The notes: a model not told the origin generated them from the letters alone. Positions 16,428 to 24,582 are shown, counted from the first letter of the stretch. The stretch is DNA of 64,000 nt from 21-14-0-10-47-8 sp966211455 (GCA_966211455.1 CBIHNI010000001.1:310001-374000); one strand, 5' to 3'. Program-made: numbers and translations.

Positions 16428-18362
16428 ATGGCCCAACAAAAGAAGAGAGCGCGTCGATCTTTACGGACGATTCTGATCATCTGGTTCTTGCTCTTTTCTT
16501 TGATCCCAATCGTTTTCGTGACCCTTTATTCCATTCAAAAGTATGAAGTCGCAATCGATAATGAGCTGTCTCAGCGTTTAGGCGGAAACGCGCGCGAAAT
16601 CGGATCGATTCTGGACGATTTCCGCGCCGGCCTGAAGCAAAAACGCGATCGCTACATTAAAGACAACGGCTTGATTTACCATCTTTCCACAGGGGATTCG
16701 GCCGAAGTGCGAAGCCTGGGCATGAATTGGCTGAAATCTGATTTTGCCTCCAGTCTGACCTTCTTCAACCGTGACGGAAAAATGCTGGCCTCGGTTTTTA
16801 AAGATGAAAACGGCGATATTCGGGATTTCACCCCACAAGCCAACGCGCCGATTTTCCTTTCAGACCAAAATCTTTCCAAACTGCAAGGCGTGAAAGAGTA
16901 CGCCTTCATCGAATTTTCGAACAATCGCAAGATGTCCCTGATTCTTTTCTCGAAGGTGACGGGCGCTGGAAACCGACACGTCGGATACCTTGAGCAGCTG
17001 ATCGACATCGATCAGACCTTCTTGAATCGTTTGAAGCAACGAATGAAGCTCGAGCTGGTTTTGATCCGACCATCGGGGCAAGTGGCCGTCGGAACCCATC
17101 CTGATTTTTATCTGTATAAAAAAGAGCTGTTTCAAGACTTGATGAAGGCAGACAGCAAACCCTTCTTCGAATTGAACGTGCGTTCGAACCCTTACGGATT
17201 TCTTTTGTACCCGATGGTTTGGGGCCAATCCGAAGTTTACCTGGCGCTGGGCGCTTCGAAAGTGGAAGCCAAAGCTGTTTTGAAAAATGTGAATTATGCG
17301 TTCTTCACTGTCGTGGGTACGGTGATTTTACTTTTGACCATCACCATCGTTTTCGCGTCGAACACGATCCTAAAACCGCTGAATGATTTGGTTGCGGCCC
17401 TTCAAAATGTGCAAAGCGGGGACAAGCCCGTGGAAATTCCAATCAAAAGCGACACGGAAATCGGTTTGCTGACGGAAAGCTTCAACCAAATGAGCCGCAA
17501 CGTGATTCAGGCCCGGTCGGATCTCAAAAAGAAAATCACCGAGCTTGAATCCGCCAATCTCGAGCTGAAGGAAACGCAGTCCCGTCTGGTGCACTCTTCA
17601 AAAATGGTAAGCCTGGGCCAATTGGTCGCGGGTGTCGCACACGAATTGAACAATCCAATTGGCTTCATCTACAGCAACATGAGCCATCTTCGCGAGTACT
17701 CGGATAAGCTGTTGCAGCTGGCGGACGCGGCCGAAGCGAATCCCCAGTCGATCACCGAAAAGAAAAAAGAACTCGACATCGATTACATCAAAGAAGATCT
17801 GCCAAAACTGGTCGCGTCCTGTGAAGACGGTGCGCGAAGGACTCGGGATATCGTATTGGGCCTGCGCAACTTTTCTCGGCTCGAAGAATCGAAGCTCAAA
17901 GAGGTCGACATCCATGAAAGCATCGACAACACTTTAAATCTTTTGGCCGGCGAAACGAAGAATCGCATCCAAATCGTCCGCGACTATGGAAAACTTCCGT
18001 TGGTCACTTGTTACGCCAGCCAAATCAATCAGGTCTTCATGAACATTCTTTCGAATGCCGTGCAAGCGATCGAAGGTTCCGGAAATATCTGGATCACAAC
18101 GCGATTGCAGTCTCGTCCTGATGGCAAAGAGCAGGTTCAAATCTCCTTCCAGGATTCGGGAAAGGGTATGACCCCGCAGGTGATGGAGAAAATATTCGAC
18201 CCTTTCTTCTCTACCAAGGGAGTCGGACAGGGAACCGGCTTGGGATTGAGCATCTCTTACGGCATCATCGAAAGCCATGGCGGCGAAATCCAGGTCAAAT
18301 CACAGATTGGAATTGGCACCGAGTTTATCGTCGTTATTCCGGTTCGCCCCGTCTCAAATTGA
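16428..18362 (+). CDS. Membrane sensor histidine kinase
   Basis: A 644-residue transmembrane sensor kinase. Span 1 is at about 13-34, a large extracytoplasmic sensor region (dCache-like) at about 35-285, span 2 at about 289-311, then a HAMP linker and coiled coil. HisKA has the phospho-acceptor in GVAHELNNPIGF, and the HATPase domain has NAVQAIEGSG, DSGKGM and GTGLGLSISYGIIESHGG. It lacks a receiver domain and no response regulator is adjacent. It starts 5 bases after the anti-sigma-like gene, so mreB, the sigma pair and the kinase may share an envelope-stress or shape-control circuit (inference). Confidence 0.9.
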   Translation: MAQQKKRARRSLRTILIIWFLLFSLIPIVFVTLYSIQKYEVAIDNELSQRLGGNAREIGSILDDFRAGLKQKRDRYIKDNGLIYHLSTGDSAEVRSLGMNWLKSDFASSLTFFNRDGKMLASVFKDENGDIRDFTPQANAPIFLSDQNLSKLQGVKEYAFIEFSNNRKMSLILFSKVTGAGNRHVGYLEQLIDIDQTFLNRLKQRMKLELVLIRPSGQVAVGTHPDFYLYKKELFQDLMKADSKPFFELNVRSNPYGFLLYPMVWGQSEVYLALGASKVEAKAVLKNVNYAFFTVVGTVILLLTITIVFASNTILKPLNDLVAALQNVQSGDKPVEIPIKSDTEIGLLTESFNQMSRNVIQARSDLKKKITELESANLELKETQSRLVHSSKMVSLGQLVAGVAHELNNPIGFIYSNMSHLREYSDKLLQLADAAEANPQSITEKKKELDIDYIKEDLPKLVASCEDGARRTRDIVLGLRNFSRLEESKLKEVDIHESIDNTLNLLAGETKNRIQIVRDYGKLPLVTCYASQINQVFMNILSNAVQAIEGSGNIWITTRLQSRPDGKEQVQISFQDSGKGMTPQVMEKIFDPFFSTKGVGQGTGLGLSISYGIIESHGGEIQVKSQIGIGTEFIVVIPVRPVSN

Positions 18363-18426
18363 GATTTTCGCTCTCGAAATCTGGGATCTGCAGAGCTTTC
18401 TTATCATTTCAGATAGAATTTCCGAT

Positions 18427-19023
18427 ATGTCAGATGTGGAAAAGAAGAGATCTTCTTCGCTATTTTGGCTTTTGGTCGGGGCGCTAGGCTTCGTGTTCGC
18501 CTTTCTTCTTTGGCCGACGCCGAAAAAGAAACATCCGCTGACAAAAGGTGAGATCTCTTCCAGCTCGCTTCATCCTGTCGACACGACCTCTGAACTTGTG
18601 AATAAGCATCTGTGGATCACCAACCAAGCGCAAGAACTGGCCGAGCAGCGGGTGGCCGTGCAAAATACTCTGAACAGTCCGAAAGTTGGAGATTCGATTT
18701 GGCCCAAGGGCATCGACAAATCCAAACAGTACGGCGTCGATCACTCGCCAGATTCCAACGAGACGACGGCATTTGAAGATTTGAATCGTTACAAAAAAGA
18801 ATTGAATACGGAAAAACCGGACAACGTGATTCAGGCACAGCTTCGCGATCAAGACCGCCAGCGCGAGTACGAGAAAGCCTACCGCGAAGCTTACGCCAAG
18901 CAGTTTATCGAAAATGCCCGCCGTGCGGGCTATGATGTTCGGTTGAACGATGACATGGTTGTGGTCAGCGTTCGGCCGATCCGCAATCCCAGCAGCAGCG
19001 ATCTAGGGCCGCAAGCGAAGTGA
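18427..19023 (+). CDS. Hypothetical single-span membrane protein
   Basis: A 198-residue protein with one N-terminal membrane span at about 13-29 (FWLLVGALGFVFAFLLW), a basic stretch after it, and a long charged extracytoplasmic region with helix-prone repeats of Glu/Arg/Lys and Ala (about 115-165). The layout recalls periplasm-spanning linker proteins, but no family is recognised. The open frame reaches left into the kinase gene; ATG 18427 fits the membrane segment. Its last 21 bases overlap the convergent radC-like gene. Confidence 0.62.
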   Translation: MSDVEKKRSSSLFWLLVGALGFVFAFLLWPTPKKKHPLTKGEISSSSLHPVDTTSELVNKHLWITNQAQELAEQRVAVQNTLNSPKVGDSIWPKGIDKSKQYGVDHSPDSNETTAFEDLNRYKKELNTEKPDNVIQAQLRDQDRQREYEKAYREAYAKQFIENARRAGYDVRLNDDMVVVSVRPIRNPSSSDLGPQAK

Positions 19024-19413
19024 TTTCAGCTCGGCAAAACGAGCCAAAATTCCGGTATCCGCAAAACTAAAGTAGCGCTCTTTTGTCAAAATCAGATGAT
19101 CCTTCATGGGGATTTCCACCAACTGTGACAGCATATAAAAACGCTTCGTGACCTCGAGATCTTGCTTTGAAGGACGGGGATCCCCACTGGGATGGTTGTG
19201 AGCCATGACAAAGGCGGCGGCGTTTTGCGAACATAAAAAGCGAATCATGTCGCGGGGATGGATCAGGCAGCGATCGACTGTGCCTTTGAACAAAAGTTTT
19301 TTATCGATAATTTCAAGATTGGAATTCAGGGCAGCGACCCAAAACTCTTCAACCGTATAATCGATGCATTTTTGGAAGATCTTGTAAGCATTGTGGCTAG
19401 AGTTCATGCGCAT
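19003..19413 (-). CDS. RadC-like JAB/JAMM-domain protein
   Basis: A 136-residue single-domain protein with the JAMM metalloprotease-like signature HNHPSGDPRPSKQDLEVT and an upstream glutamate in EEFWVAALNSN. Full RadC proteins (~220 residues) also have an N-terminal helix-hairpin-helix region, which is missing here; the start lies close to the promoter region of the next gene and no upstream frame supplies it. JAMM domains of this group are common near mobile or repair loci, but the biochemical role is unresolved. It ends convergently within the preceding gene. Confidence 0.82.
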   Translation of the reverse strand: MRMNSSHNAYKIFQKCIDYTVEEFWVAALNSNLEIIDKKLLFKGTVDRCLIHPRDMIRFLCSQNAAAFVMAHNHPSGDPRPSKQDLEVTKRFYMLSQLVEIPMKDHLILTKERYFSFADTGILARFAELKSLRLRP

Positions 19414-19488
19414 ATTTTCGAGAAGGGAAGCAATTAACTGCGAAGGCGCAGCTCTGTGTATTTCCGTCTACAGATCCGGAGTCCGGGT

Positions 19489-19504
19489 GTGTCCGGTCGG
19501 ACAC
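19489..19504. promoter_or_regulatory. Palindrome upstream of lpoB-like gene
   Basis: GTGTCCG-GT-CGGACAC is a perfect 7-base inverted repeat with a 2-base centre, between the divergent radC-like gene and the LpoB-like gene (ATG 62 bases downstream). Its size and place fit an operator. No cognate regulator can be named. Confidence 0.35.
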
Positions 19505-19565
19505 CGAATCATCTCTTGCTCTCAAAGAGCAGAAGGGTAAAATGATCTCACTCTTTGGAGGTTTC

Positions 19566-20168
19566 ATGAAATTCAAGTCCCTATGTTCGGTGATGTTCGT
19601 TACTGTTGCTTTGGCATTGACCGCTTGCGGTCCGAAAGCTTTCGTTAAAGGTCAATACGACGATCCGGAAAAAGAAAATTTGTTGGATGATCAATGGTCT
19701 GAAACAGATATGCAAAAAACTGTCGAATCGATGGTGGCCAGCATGGTTGCTCACCCTGCGATTGCGGGAGCAAAAACTCCTCCGATGGTGATGGTGACTC
19801 AGCTGCAGAATAAAACTTCGGAGCATATCGACACTCAAAGCGTGATGGACATGGTCCGCGTCGATCTGACAAAAACTGGTAAGGTCGCGTTCATCGATAA
19901 AGAAGCTCGCGGTGATATCGCGGACGAATACAATTATCAAAATTCTGGAATGGTTAGCAACGAGACGAGAAAAGGTCCGGGCGGTCAGACGGGTGCGGAT
20001 TACATCGTCAATGGACGTTTGGATTCTATCGTAAAAGAAGTCGGCAAAGAAAAGACGGTTTATTACAAAATCACTTTGAACATGACCAACTTGAAAACTG
20101 GCGTGATCACTTGGACCGACCAAAAACAGCTGCGCAAAGCTTATAAGAAAAAGACAATTGGTCTTTAA
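19566..20168 (+). CDS. LpoB-like penicillin-binding-protein activator lipoprotein
   Basis: An outer-membrane lipoprotein related to LpoB, which stimulates peptidoglycan synthases from the periplasmic side. The 200-residue protein has a lipobox LTAC and the family core VMVTQLQNKTSEHIDTQSVMDMVRVDLTKTGKVAFIDKE, ending in the TGVITWTDQK strand. I use ATG 19566 rather than 19542 because GGAGG sits 5 bases upstream and the signal peptide then begins MKFK. A COG3014 lipoprotein follows after 27 bases; this pairing recurs in Gram-negatives and suggests a joint envelope role. Confidence 0.85.
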   Translation: MKFKSLCSVMFVTVALALTACGPKAFVKGQYDDPEKENLLDDQWSETDMQKTVESMVASMVAHPAIAGAKTPPMVMVTQLQNKTSEHIDTQSVMDMVRVDLTKTGKVAFIDKEARGDIADEYNYQNSGMVSNETRKGPGGQTGADYIVNGRLDSIVKEVGKEKTVYYKITLNMTNLKTGVITWTDQKQLRKAYKKKTIGL

Positions 20169-20195
20169 TCAGTTCTAACCTAACGAAAGGGCAGA

Positions 20196-21428
20196 ATGAA
20201 ACTTTCGATTTTAAAAAAGTTTTCCATTCTGCTCTGTCTTGTTCTTGGCACCGGCTGTGCCACTTATCAGGGGCAAGTGACGGGGCCGCGCAATCTTTTA
20301 AAAAGTGGCCAATTCACCGAAGCTCTCGAACAGTTTCAAAAGCTGGCAGAAAAAGATGATCGCGACCAGCTGGTTCATATGATGGATTACGCGATGGCTT
20401 TGCAAATCGCCGGTCAATACAAAGAATCAGCCCAAGCTTTTCAGCGCGCCGATAAATTGGTCGATCTCAATGACTATCATTCCGTGACCAATGTGGTCAG
20501 CGCCACGTTGGGCGGCGAAGAGATGGTTCAGTATAAAGGCGAGTCTTACGAAAAATTTCTGATCAACACGATGAACGCCATCAACTATTTGATGATGGGC
20601 CAGTATGACGACGCTTTGGTCGAAGCTCGTCGAATCAACGATAAGATCAGCCGCATGAAGATGGATGGTCGTGAACCTTACGAGCTTTCTCCGTTCGCTC
20701 GTTATCTCGCGGCTTTATTGTGGGAAGCGGAAAAAAAGTATGATGATGCTTACATCGAATATGAAGGCAGCTACAAACTGGATGGCAGCAATCCTTTGCT
20801 GCCAGAGGATTTGATTCGCTCGGCAAAATTGGCTCGTCGACCGGATGCTCAGAAAAAATGGAAATCCGAATTTCCAAAAATTGTCGAAGATCCGGCTTGG
20901 TACGATAAAAATAAGGGCGAGCTGATCGTGATTTTCCAACAAGGCTGGGGTCCGGAAAAGCAAGCGCGACGGCAATATCGATTTCCGGAACTGCATCACG
21001 TTTTCTCGCAAACAACGGGTGCTCGAATCACCGTGGACGGTAAATCTGAAAATACGCAGCTTGTGTACAATATCGAAAATGTCGCAGTGACCACTCTCGA
21101 AAAGGATTTTGGCGCTCTGGTGGCCCGTCGGGTTGGCGGAATTGCGGCCAAAGCTGTGGTTGCCGATCAAGTTCGTCAGAAGAACGAACTTCTGGGTGGA
21201 TTGGCTTGGATCGCCATGAACGTCGCGGACCGCGCAGATCTTCGTCACTGGTCAACACTTCCGCAGACAATTCAAATCGCGCGCATCACGTTGCCGCCCG
21301 GAAAATACAAATTCAGCATTCAAGGTTTGGATTCGGGCGGCTCGCCCAGCGCCGACAGTTCCCCCGAACGAGAGATCAATATCAAAGCCGGCCAAAAAAC
21401 CTTCATCAACTGGCGCTCCCTCCACTAA
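20196..21428 (+). CDS. COG3014-type TPR lipoprotein
   Basis: A 410-residue lipoprotein (lipobox GTGC). An N-terminal helical-repeat region (about 30-215; two clear TPR-like units, LLKSGQFTEALEQFQKLAE and NYLMMGQYDDALVEARRIND) precedes a beta-rich C-terminal half ending in KAGQKTFINWRSL. This matches the uncharacterised COG3014 family, usually encoded beside LpoB-like lipoproteins as here. The ribosome site is modest (AAAGGGCAG). The function is not established; neighbourhood points to peptidoglycan synthesis or outer-membrane maintenance. Confidence 0.78.
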   Translation: MKLSILKKFSILLCLVLGTGCATYQGQVTGPRNLLKSGQFTEALEQFQKLAEKDDRDQLVHMMDYAMALQIAGQYKESAQAFQRADKLVDLNDYHSVTNVVSATLGGEEMVQYKGESYEKFLINTMNAINYLMMGQYDDALVEARRINDKISRMKMDGREPYELSPFARYLAALLWEAEKKYDDAYIEYEGSYKLDGSNPLLPEDLIRSAKLARRPDAQKKWKSEFPKIVEDPAWYDKNKGELIVIFQQGWGPEKQARRQYRFPELHHVFSQTTGARITVDGKSENTQLVYNIENVAVTTLEKDFGALVARRVGGIAAKAVVADQVRQKNELLGGLAWIAMNVADRADLRHWSTLPQTIQIARITLPPGKYKFSIQGLDSGGSPSADSSPEREINIKAGQKTFINWRSLH

Positions 21429-21440
21429 TCCCGAGCCCTT

Positions 21441-21495
21441 CCCAGGTACGCCGTACCTTTGGACGCAGCTTGACGAAAGGTACGGCGTACCTGGG
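21441..21495. repeat. GGTACGCCGTACC hairpin repeat, copy 1
   Basis: An 18-base perfect inverted repeat (21441-21458 and 21478-21495) around a 19-base loop. Each arm contains GGTACGCCGTACC or its complement, itself nearly palindromic. It sits between the convergent ends of the COG3014 gene and the receiver gene and could act as a bidirectional terminator or a mobile repeat. A close second copy is at 23156-23204. Confidence 0.85.
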
Positions 21496-21506
21496 ACCGA
21501 GCCTTT

Positions 21507-21866
21507 TTATTTTTCGAGGGATTTGCGGATGGTTTTGAGGAGCTCTTCGAAATCGGGCTTATCACAGGTTCCAAGAAAGTTTTTGCTTAGGTTGCTGGGG
21601 AGCTTTGGCAAAATCTGCGAAGTGTACAAAAGAAAATCGATGTCAGGCCGGCTCTCATTGACGAACTTTAACAGGTCATAGCCATTTCCATCCTGCATTT
21701 CATAGTCTGAAACGATCAAATCGAAATGATCTTGGGAAATCAGACTCATCGCTTGATTTCCGCTGCTGGCCTGAAAAATTAGACAGTTCGGAACGTTGTA
21801 GACCAGAATGTGCGCCAAGGTTTCGCGCATTTCTAAGCAATCGTCGACGACTAGGATGCATTTCAT
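21507..21866 (-). CDS. Stand-alone response-regulator receiver domain
   Basis: A 119-residue single-domain receiver with all active-site positions: acidic pair VVDDC, phospho-acceptor aspartate in LIVSDYEM, the Thr/Ser in LLYTS and the lysine in CDKPDF. There is no output domain, so it acts by protein contact or as a phosphate shuttle. Its ATG overlaps the stop of the upstream XRE gene (ATGA on the minus strand), so they are one operon. No kinase is adjacent. The CheY-type proline after the lysine is kept. Confidence 0.88.
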   Translation of the reverse strand: MKCILVVDDCLEMRETLAHILVYNVPNCLIFQASSGNQAMSLISQDHFDLIVSDYEMQDGNGYDLLKFVNESRPDIDFLLYTSQILPKLPSNLSKNFLGTCDKPDFEELLKTIRKSLEK

Positions 21867-22249
21867 TTGGTGGATCCCTCGCTTAAGTCCGAATCTTTCT
21901 TTTCTTCCACCCGGCGGATCGAGATTTCAAAGCGACCATTCAAGATCTCCTCATAAGATGGATGAATGGACTTGCCCTTGAGATCATCGACCCCAAATAG
22001 GAAGTAATGAAGGCTGACGCCAAAATGGTTGGCCACAAGTGCGGCCTGGACTGGATTTGGAACCCGGCTGGCCATCCAGTCACCAATGGTAGATTTAGGA
22101 ACGCCAGTCGCTTTAGAAAGCGAGCTGATGGTTTCTCCTTTTTGTTTCAGGAGATCTTTCAAGACCGTGCTGACCTTCAGCTGAAGTTTGATAGGCATAA
22201 ATAGTTTTTTATATTGAGGTAATTCGATATTTAAGCCCCTTTCCGACAT
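21863..22249 (-). CDS. XRE-family helix-turn-helix regulator
   Basis: A 128-residue protein with an XRE helix-turn-helix at about 25-85 (LLKQKGETISSLSKATGVPKSTIGDWM, then PNPVQAALVANHFGVSLHYFLFG) and a charged tail containing RFEISIRRVEEKK. Two starts are possible: ATG at 22249 or ATG at 22198 (MPIKLQLKV), the latter giving the more typical N-terminus; neither has a strong ribosome site. It is divergent from the S24-type regulator and shares a 145-base intergenic region holding paired operators and direct repeats. It is co-transcribed with the receiver gene. Confidence 0.82.
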   Translation of the reverse strand: MSERGLNIELPQYKKLFMPIKLQLKVSTVLKDLLKQKGETISSLSKATGVPKSTIGDWMASRVPNPVQAALVANHFGVSLHYFLFGVDDLKGKSIHPSYEEILNGRFEISIRRVEEKKDSDLSEGSTK

Positions 22250-22301
22250 CTAGCTCATAATTCCCACTTCTCGCTCTCCCACCGTGAAATTTCCGACATC
22301 T
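22240..22301. repeat. 12-base direct repeat pair TTTCCGACATCT
   Basis: TTTCCGACATCT occurs at 22240-22251 and again at 22290-22301, exactly 50 bases (nearly five helical turns) apart, flanking the start region of the leftward XRE gene. This spacing would put two bound proteins on the same face of the helix. Function is inferred. Confidence 0.5.
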
Positions 22302-22321
22302 CGGTAGAAGAGAGCTGATTT

Positions 22322-22363
22322 TATCCCTTATGGGGGATATACTTTTATCCCTAATAAGGGATT
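22322..22363. promoter_or_regulatory. Paired inverted-repeat operators
   Basis: Two matching 18-base sites, TATCCCTTATGGGGGATA (22322-22339) and TATCCCTAATAAGGGATT (22346-22363), share the pattern TATCCCTWATnnGGGATW and are 24 bases apart. They lie just upstream of the XRE-S24 gene (ATG 22395) in the divergent region, as expected for autoregulation by a dimeric CI-like repressor. Confidence 0.65.
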
Positions 22364-22394
22364 TGTCAATTTCAAATGGCGATAAGCTGAGTTC

Positions 22395-23153
22395 ATGCCC
22401 AAGGCAAAAAAGTCGCGTTACAAAAATGATGTTTTTCTGAAAGCGCTGGGTCGCCACTGCCGACAACTCCGTATGCGGAAGGGTTATTCGATCGATCGTC
22501 TGACGAAGGAATCTGATCAGCTTTCTGCCGGAACAATTGATCGCTTAGAGCGCGGATTGTCGGATTCGCAAATTTTGGTTCTGGTCCGCTATGCCGAAGC
22601 GCTGAACTTGTCCCTTTTTGATCTTTTCGAGTTCTTACGCGAATCACCTGAATTGTCTTTGTACAGGGATGCCCGAGTCATTCCTTATGAGGAAGGGGTC
22701 AAGCCTCCGGCGAAACATGTTCCTGTCTTTCCTTTAAAGGTAGCAGCCGGAAAATTTGCCGAAGGAACTGAAATCGAAGAATTGATCCCGATTGGTTGGG
22801 TCGAAGCGCCAATCAAGGCGGATGTTGCCGACTACTTCGCCTCTTATGTGAAGGGCGATTCAATGAGTCCAAAGATCAACGATGGGGATCTGGTACTTTT
22901 CAAAAAATATACGGGCGGCAGCCGTCAGGGACATGTTTTTTTGATTCAAGCCCGTGGTCTAAAGGATGTCGTGACGGGCGAATCCTTTGTGATCAAAAAA
23001 TATCAACGAATCACTCCACCACGACAGTCCGAAGATGATGAGCCATCGGTTGTCCACTTGCTTTCAGAGAATCCAAAGTACCCACCCATTATCCTAATGG
23101 GAGCAACAGACGAAGACGTCCAAGTCCTAGCCGAATTCACACGTGTCCTTTGA
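22395..23153 (+). CDS. XRE-S24 (LexA/CI-like) regulator
   Basis: A 252-residue phage-repressor-type regulator. The XRE helix-turn-helix is at about 15-75 (CRQLRMRKGYSIDRLTKESDQLS, GTIDRLERGLSD). An S24 peptidase-like domain covers about 110-250: a possible Ala-Gly cleavage site in KVAAGKF, the serine in VKGDSMSPKINDGDLVLF and a candidate catalytic lysine in SFVIKKYQR. All parts for RecA-stimulated self-cleavage look present, although cleavage is not proven. No phage genes adjoin, so it is a chromosomal regulator or a relic of an element. Paired operators precede it and the hairpin repeat follows its stop by 2 bases. Confidence 0.87.
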   Translation: MPKAKKSRYKNDVFLKALGRHCRQLRMRKGYSIDRLTKESDQLSAGTIDRLERGLSDSQILVLVRYAEALNLSLFDLFEFLRESPELSLYRDARVIPYEEGVKPPAKHVPVFPLKVAAGKFAEGTEIEELIPIGWVEAPIKADVADYFASYVKGDSMSPKINDGDLVLFKKYTGGSRQGHVFLIQARGLKDVVTGESFVIKKYQRITPPRQSEDDEPSVVHLLSENPKYPPIILMGATDEDVQVLAEFTRVL

Positions 23154-23155
23154 GG

Positions 23156-23204
23156 AGGTACGCCGTACCTTTGGACGCAGTTGGGCGAAAGGTACGGCGT
23201 ACCT
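23156..23204. repeat. GGTACGCCGTACC hairpin repeat, copy 2
   Basis: AGGTACGCCGTACCT at 23156-23170 and its exact inverted copy at 23190-23204 enclose a 19-base loop. The loop (TTGGACGCAG then TTGGGCGAA) differs from copy 1 at only two bases. It begins 2 bases after the XRE-S24 stop, so it could double as a terminator. Confidence 0.85.
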
Positions 23205-23224
23205 TTGGTTGGGGTGCGAAAATA

Positions 23225-23253
23225 AAAAACCCGGATTTTTGACCCGGGTTTTT
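23225..23253. terminator. Bidirectional rho-independent terminator
   Basis: AAACCCGG (23227-23234) pairs with CCGGGTTT (23244-23251), with A-rich sequence before and T-rich sequence after. It lies between the convergent XRE-S24 and phaR genes and can serve both. Confidence 0.8.
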
Positions 23254-23279
23254 CATAACATCAAAATTTGAAATTCAAA

Positions 23280-23837
23280 TTAGTTGTTGAAGTTGCTTGA
23301 AGTTGGAAGAGTCGGAGTTGACTCGTCCTGAGCACCTGGAAGGATTGTTGCTTTTTCAGCAGCAACTTTCGCAGTTGAATCAGCAGCGACGCGAGCCGCA
23401 GCAGAAGCAACACGAGCTTCCAAGTTTTGTTTCAAGTCTTCGTTTGAAGCGCGCTCAGCTTGAGCAGCCAAAGCTGCAGCTTGCTTAAGCATGTAGTCCT
23501 GAGGGAATGCACCCAATTTAGCCAGGTAGTTAGAAATGCTACCGTTGCCGTTTTGGATGATTTCGCGCAGTGTGAAAAGTGGAGCGTATTGTGACGCTTT
23601 CTTTTCTGCTTCGAAAATGATTTGAGTCAGAGTAGCAGCAGTGATGTCGTTTTTCGACTTGTTGTCGATAACCATCACTTCTTCGTTGGTACGGATCATC
23701 TTTGCGATATCGTCCAGAGTCACATAGCAGCTCTGCTGAGTGTCGTAGAGCTTACGATTCTGATAACGCTTAATGATTTTAACTTTGCCGCTGTTCACAG
23801 CTTTTACGCCTGCTACAGTTTCAGTTTGATTCATCAA
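23280..23837 (-). CDS. phaR: Polyhydroxyalkanoate regulator PhaR-like
   Basis: A 185-residue DNA-binding protein of the PHB_acc_N family, which in other bacteria senses polyhydroxyalkanoate and represses phasin genes. The conserved N-terminal domain covers about 20-85 (IIKRYQNRKLYDTQQSCYVTLDDIAKMIR, VIDNKSKNDITAATLTQII). The rest is an Ala-rich helical tail. GGGGAGG precedes the start, with two adjacent ATGs (23837 and 23834). No PHA synthase, phasin or depolymerase lies in the window, so its target is unknown. Confidence 0.88.
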   Translation of the reverse strand: MMNQTETVAGVKAVNSGKVKIIKRYQNRKLYDTQQSCYVTLDDIAKMIRTNEEVMVIDNKSKNDITAATLTQIIFEAEKKASQYAPLFTLREIIQNGNGSISNYLAKLGAFPQDYMLKQAAALAAQAERASNEDLKQNLEARVASAAARVAADSTAKVAAEKATILPGAQDESTPTLPTSSNFNN

Positions 23838-23991
23838 AGTGGCCTCCCCAGTTAATTTATCAAAAACTCTCGGGTTTTAGATGAGCCGGAACCTATTCCC
23901 ACCGCCACAGCTTGTCAAGCGGCCCTTCCTCAATTTCCAGCAGAAAGGACACACCCTGTCAGCCTACAGGTTAAACACTTCAAAAAACCCG

Positions 23992-24019
23992 TAAAGTTTT
24001 CCAGACATTAGGCCGAAAT
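23992..24019 (+). promoter_or_regulatory. FliA (sigma-28)-type promoter
   Basis: TAAAGTTT-N12-GCCGAAAT. The -35 octamer equals the enterobacterial FliA consensus and the -10 differs in two of eight bases. It lies 38 bases before the ATG of the pseudopilin-like gene. Confidence 0.65.
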
Positions 24020-24057
24020 GGTTAGAACTGGACCTAGGTCATACGCTGGAAAGTTGA

Positions 24058-24516
24058 ATGAAAGAGCATAAAAAACAATACGTTAGATCTCATGGCATTA
24101 TATCTTTGTTTATGCTGATTGGCTGTACAGCCATGGTCTGCTTGCCGGTCTGGAGTGGTCGCTCTGGGGTGTATCAACAAAAGACGCTGCACAGGGCCGA
24201 GAGTCTAGCCTACCAGCTTTTGGACGGCCGAAAATCTGCTTCTCCAGCGAGCGCGGGACGTGGTCCTGCCTCTGTCGAGGGCAGTCTGAATCAACTGACT
24301 AAGGAGCAAGGCGAGATCGGTTTAGATCCCTGGGGGCATCCATTTCAGTACAAACTTTTGAAGCCAACCAACAATCAACCGACGAAAATCTTGGTCTGGT
24401 CGCTTGGACCGAACGGACAAGCTGAGACGAAGGACCAAACTCTCGACCAAAACCGAGACAAAGCGAATCCCGAATTTTCTGGTGATGATTTGGGCATCAT
24501 GCTCTCGGTCAAATAG
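24058..24516 (+). CDS. GspG-like pseudopilin-related protein
   Basis: A 152-residue protein with one N-terminal membrane segment at about 12-32 and a C-terminal region like the type II secretion major pseudopilin: DPWGHPFQYKL, VWSLGPNGQAET and an acidic FSGDDLGIML end, which in GspG binds calcium. The prepilin signature is degenerate: after RSHG comes IISLF, without the usual Phe/Met +1 and Glu +5. It may therefore not be processed or assembled normally. No other gsp genes are adjacent. A sigma-28-type promoter precedes it, suggesting motile-phase expression. Confidence 0.72.
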   Translation: MKEHKKQYVRSHGIISLFMLIGCTAMVCLPVWSGRSGVYQQKTLHRAESLAYQLLDGRKSASPASAGRGPASVEGSLNQLTKEQGEIGLDPWGHPFQYKLLKPTNNQPTKILVWSLGPNGQAETKDQTLDQNRDKANPEFSGDDLGIMLSVK

Positions 24517-24582
24517 CCGCTTATACCCAATATCAATCGCGAAGACTTAAGACCGGATTGCGTTTCTTGGCTCGGGAAATGT

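Noticed and set aside
21507..23153. Prophage or phage remnant
   Set aside because: An S24 repressor-like gene and operators are present, but no integrase, structural, lysis or replication gene adjoins, and the flanking genes are ordinary chromosome.
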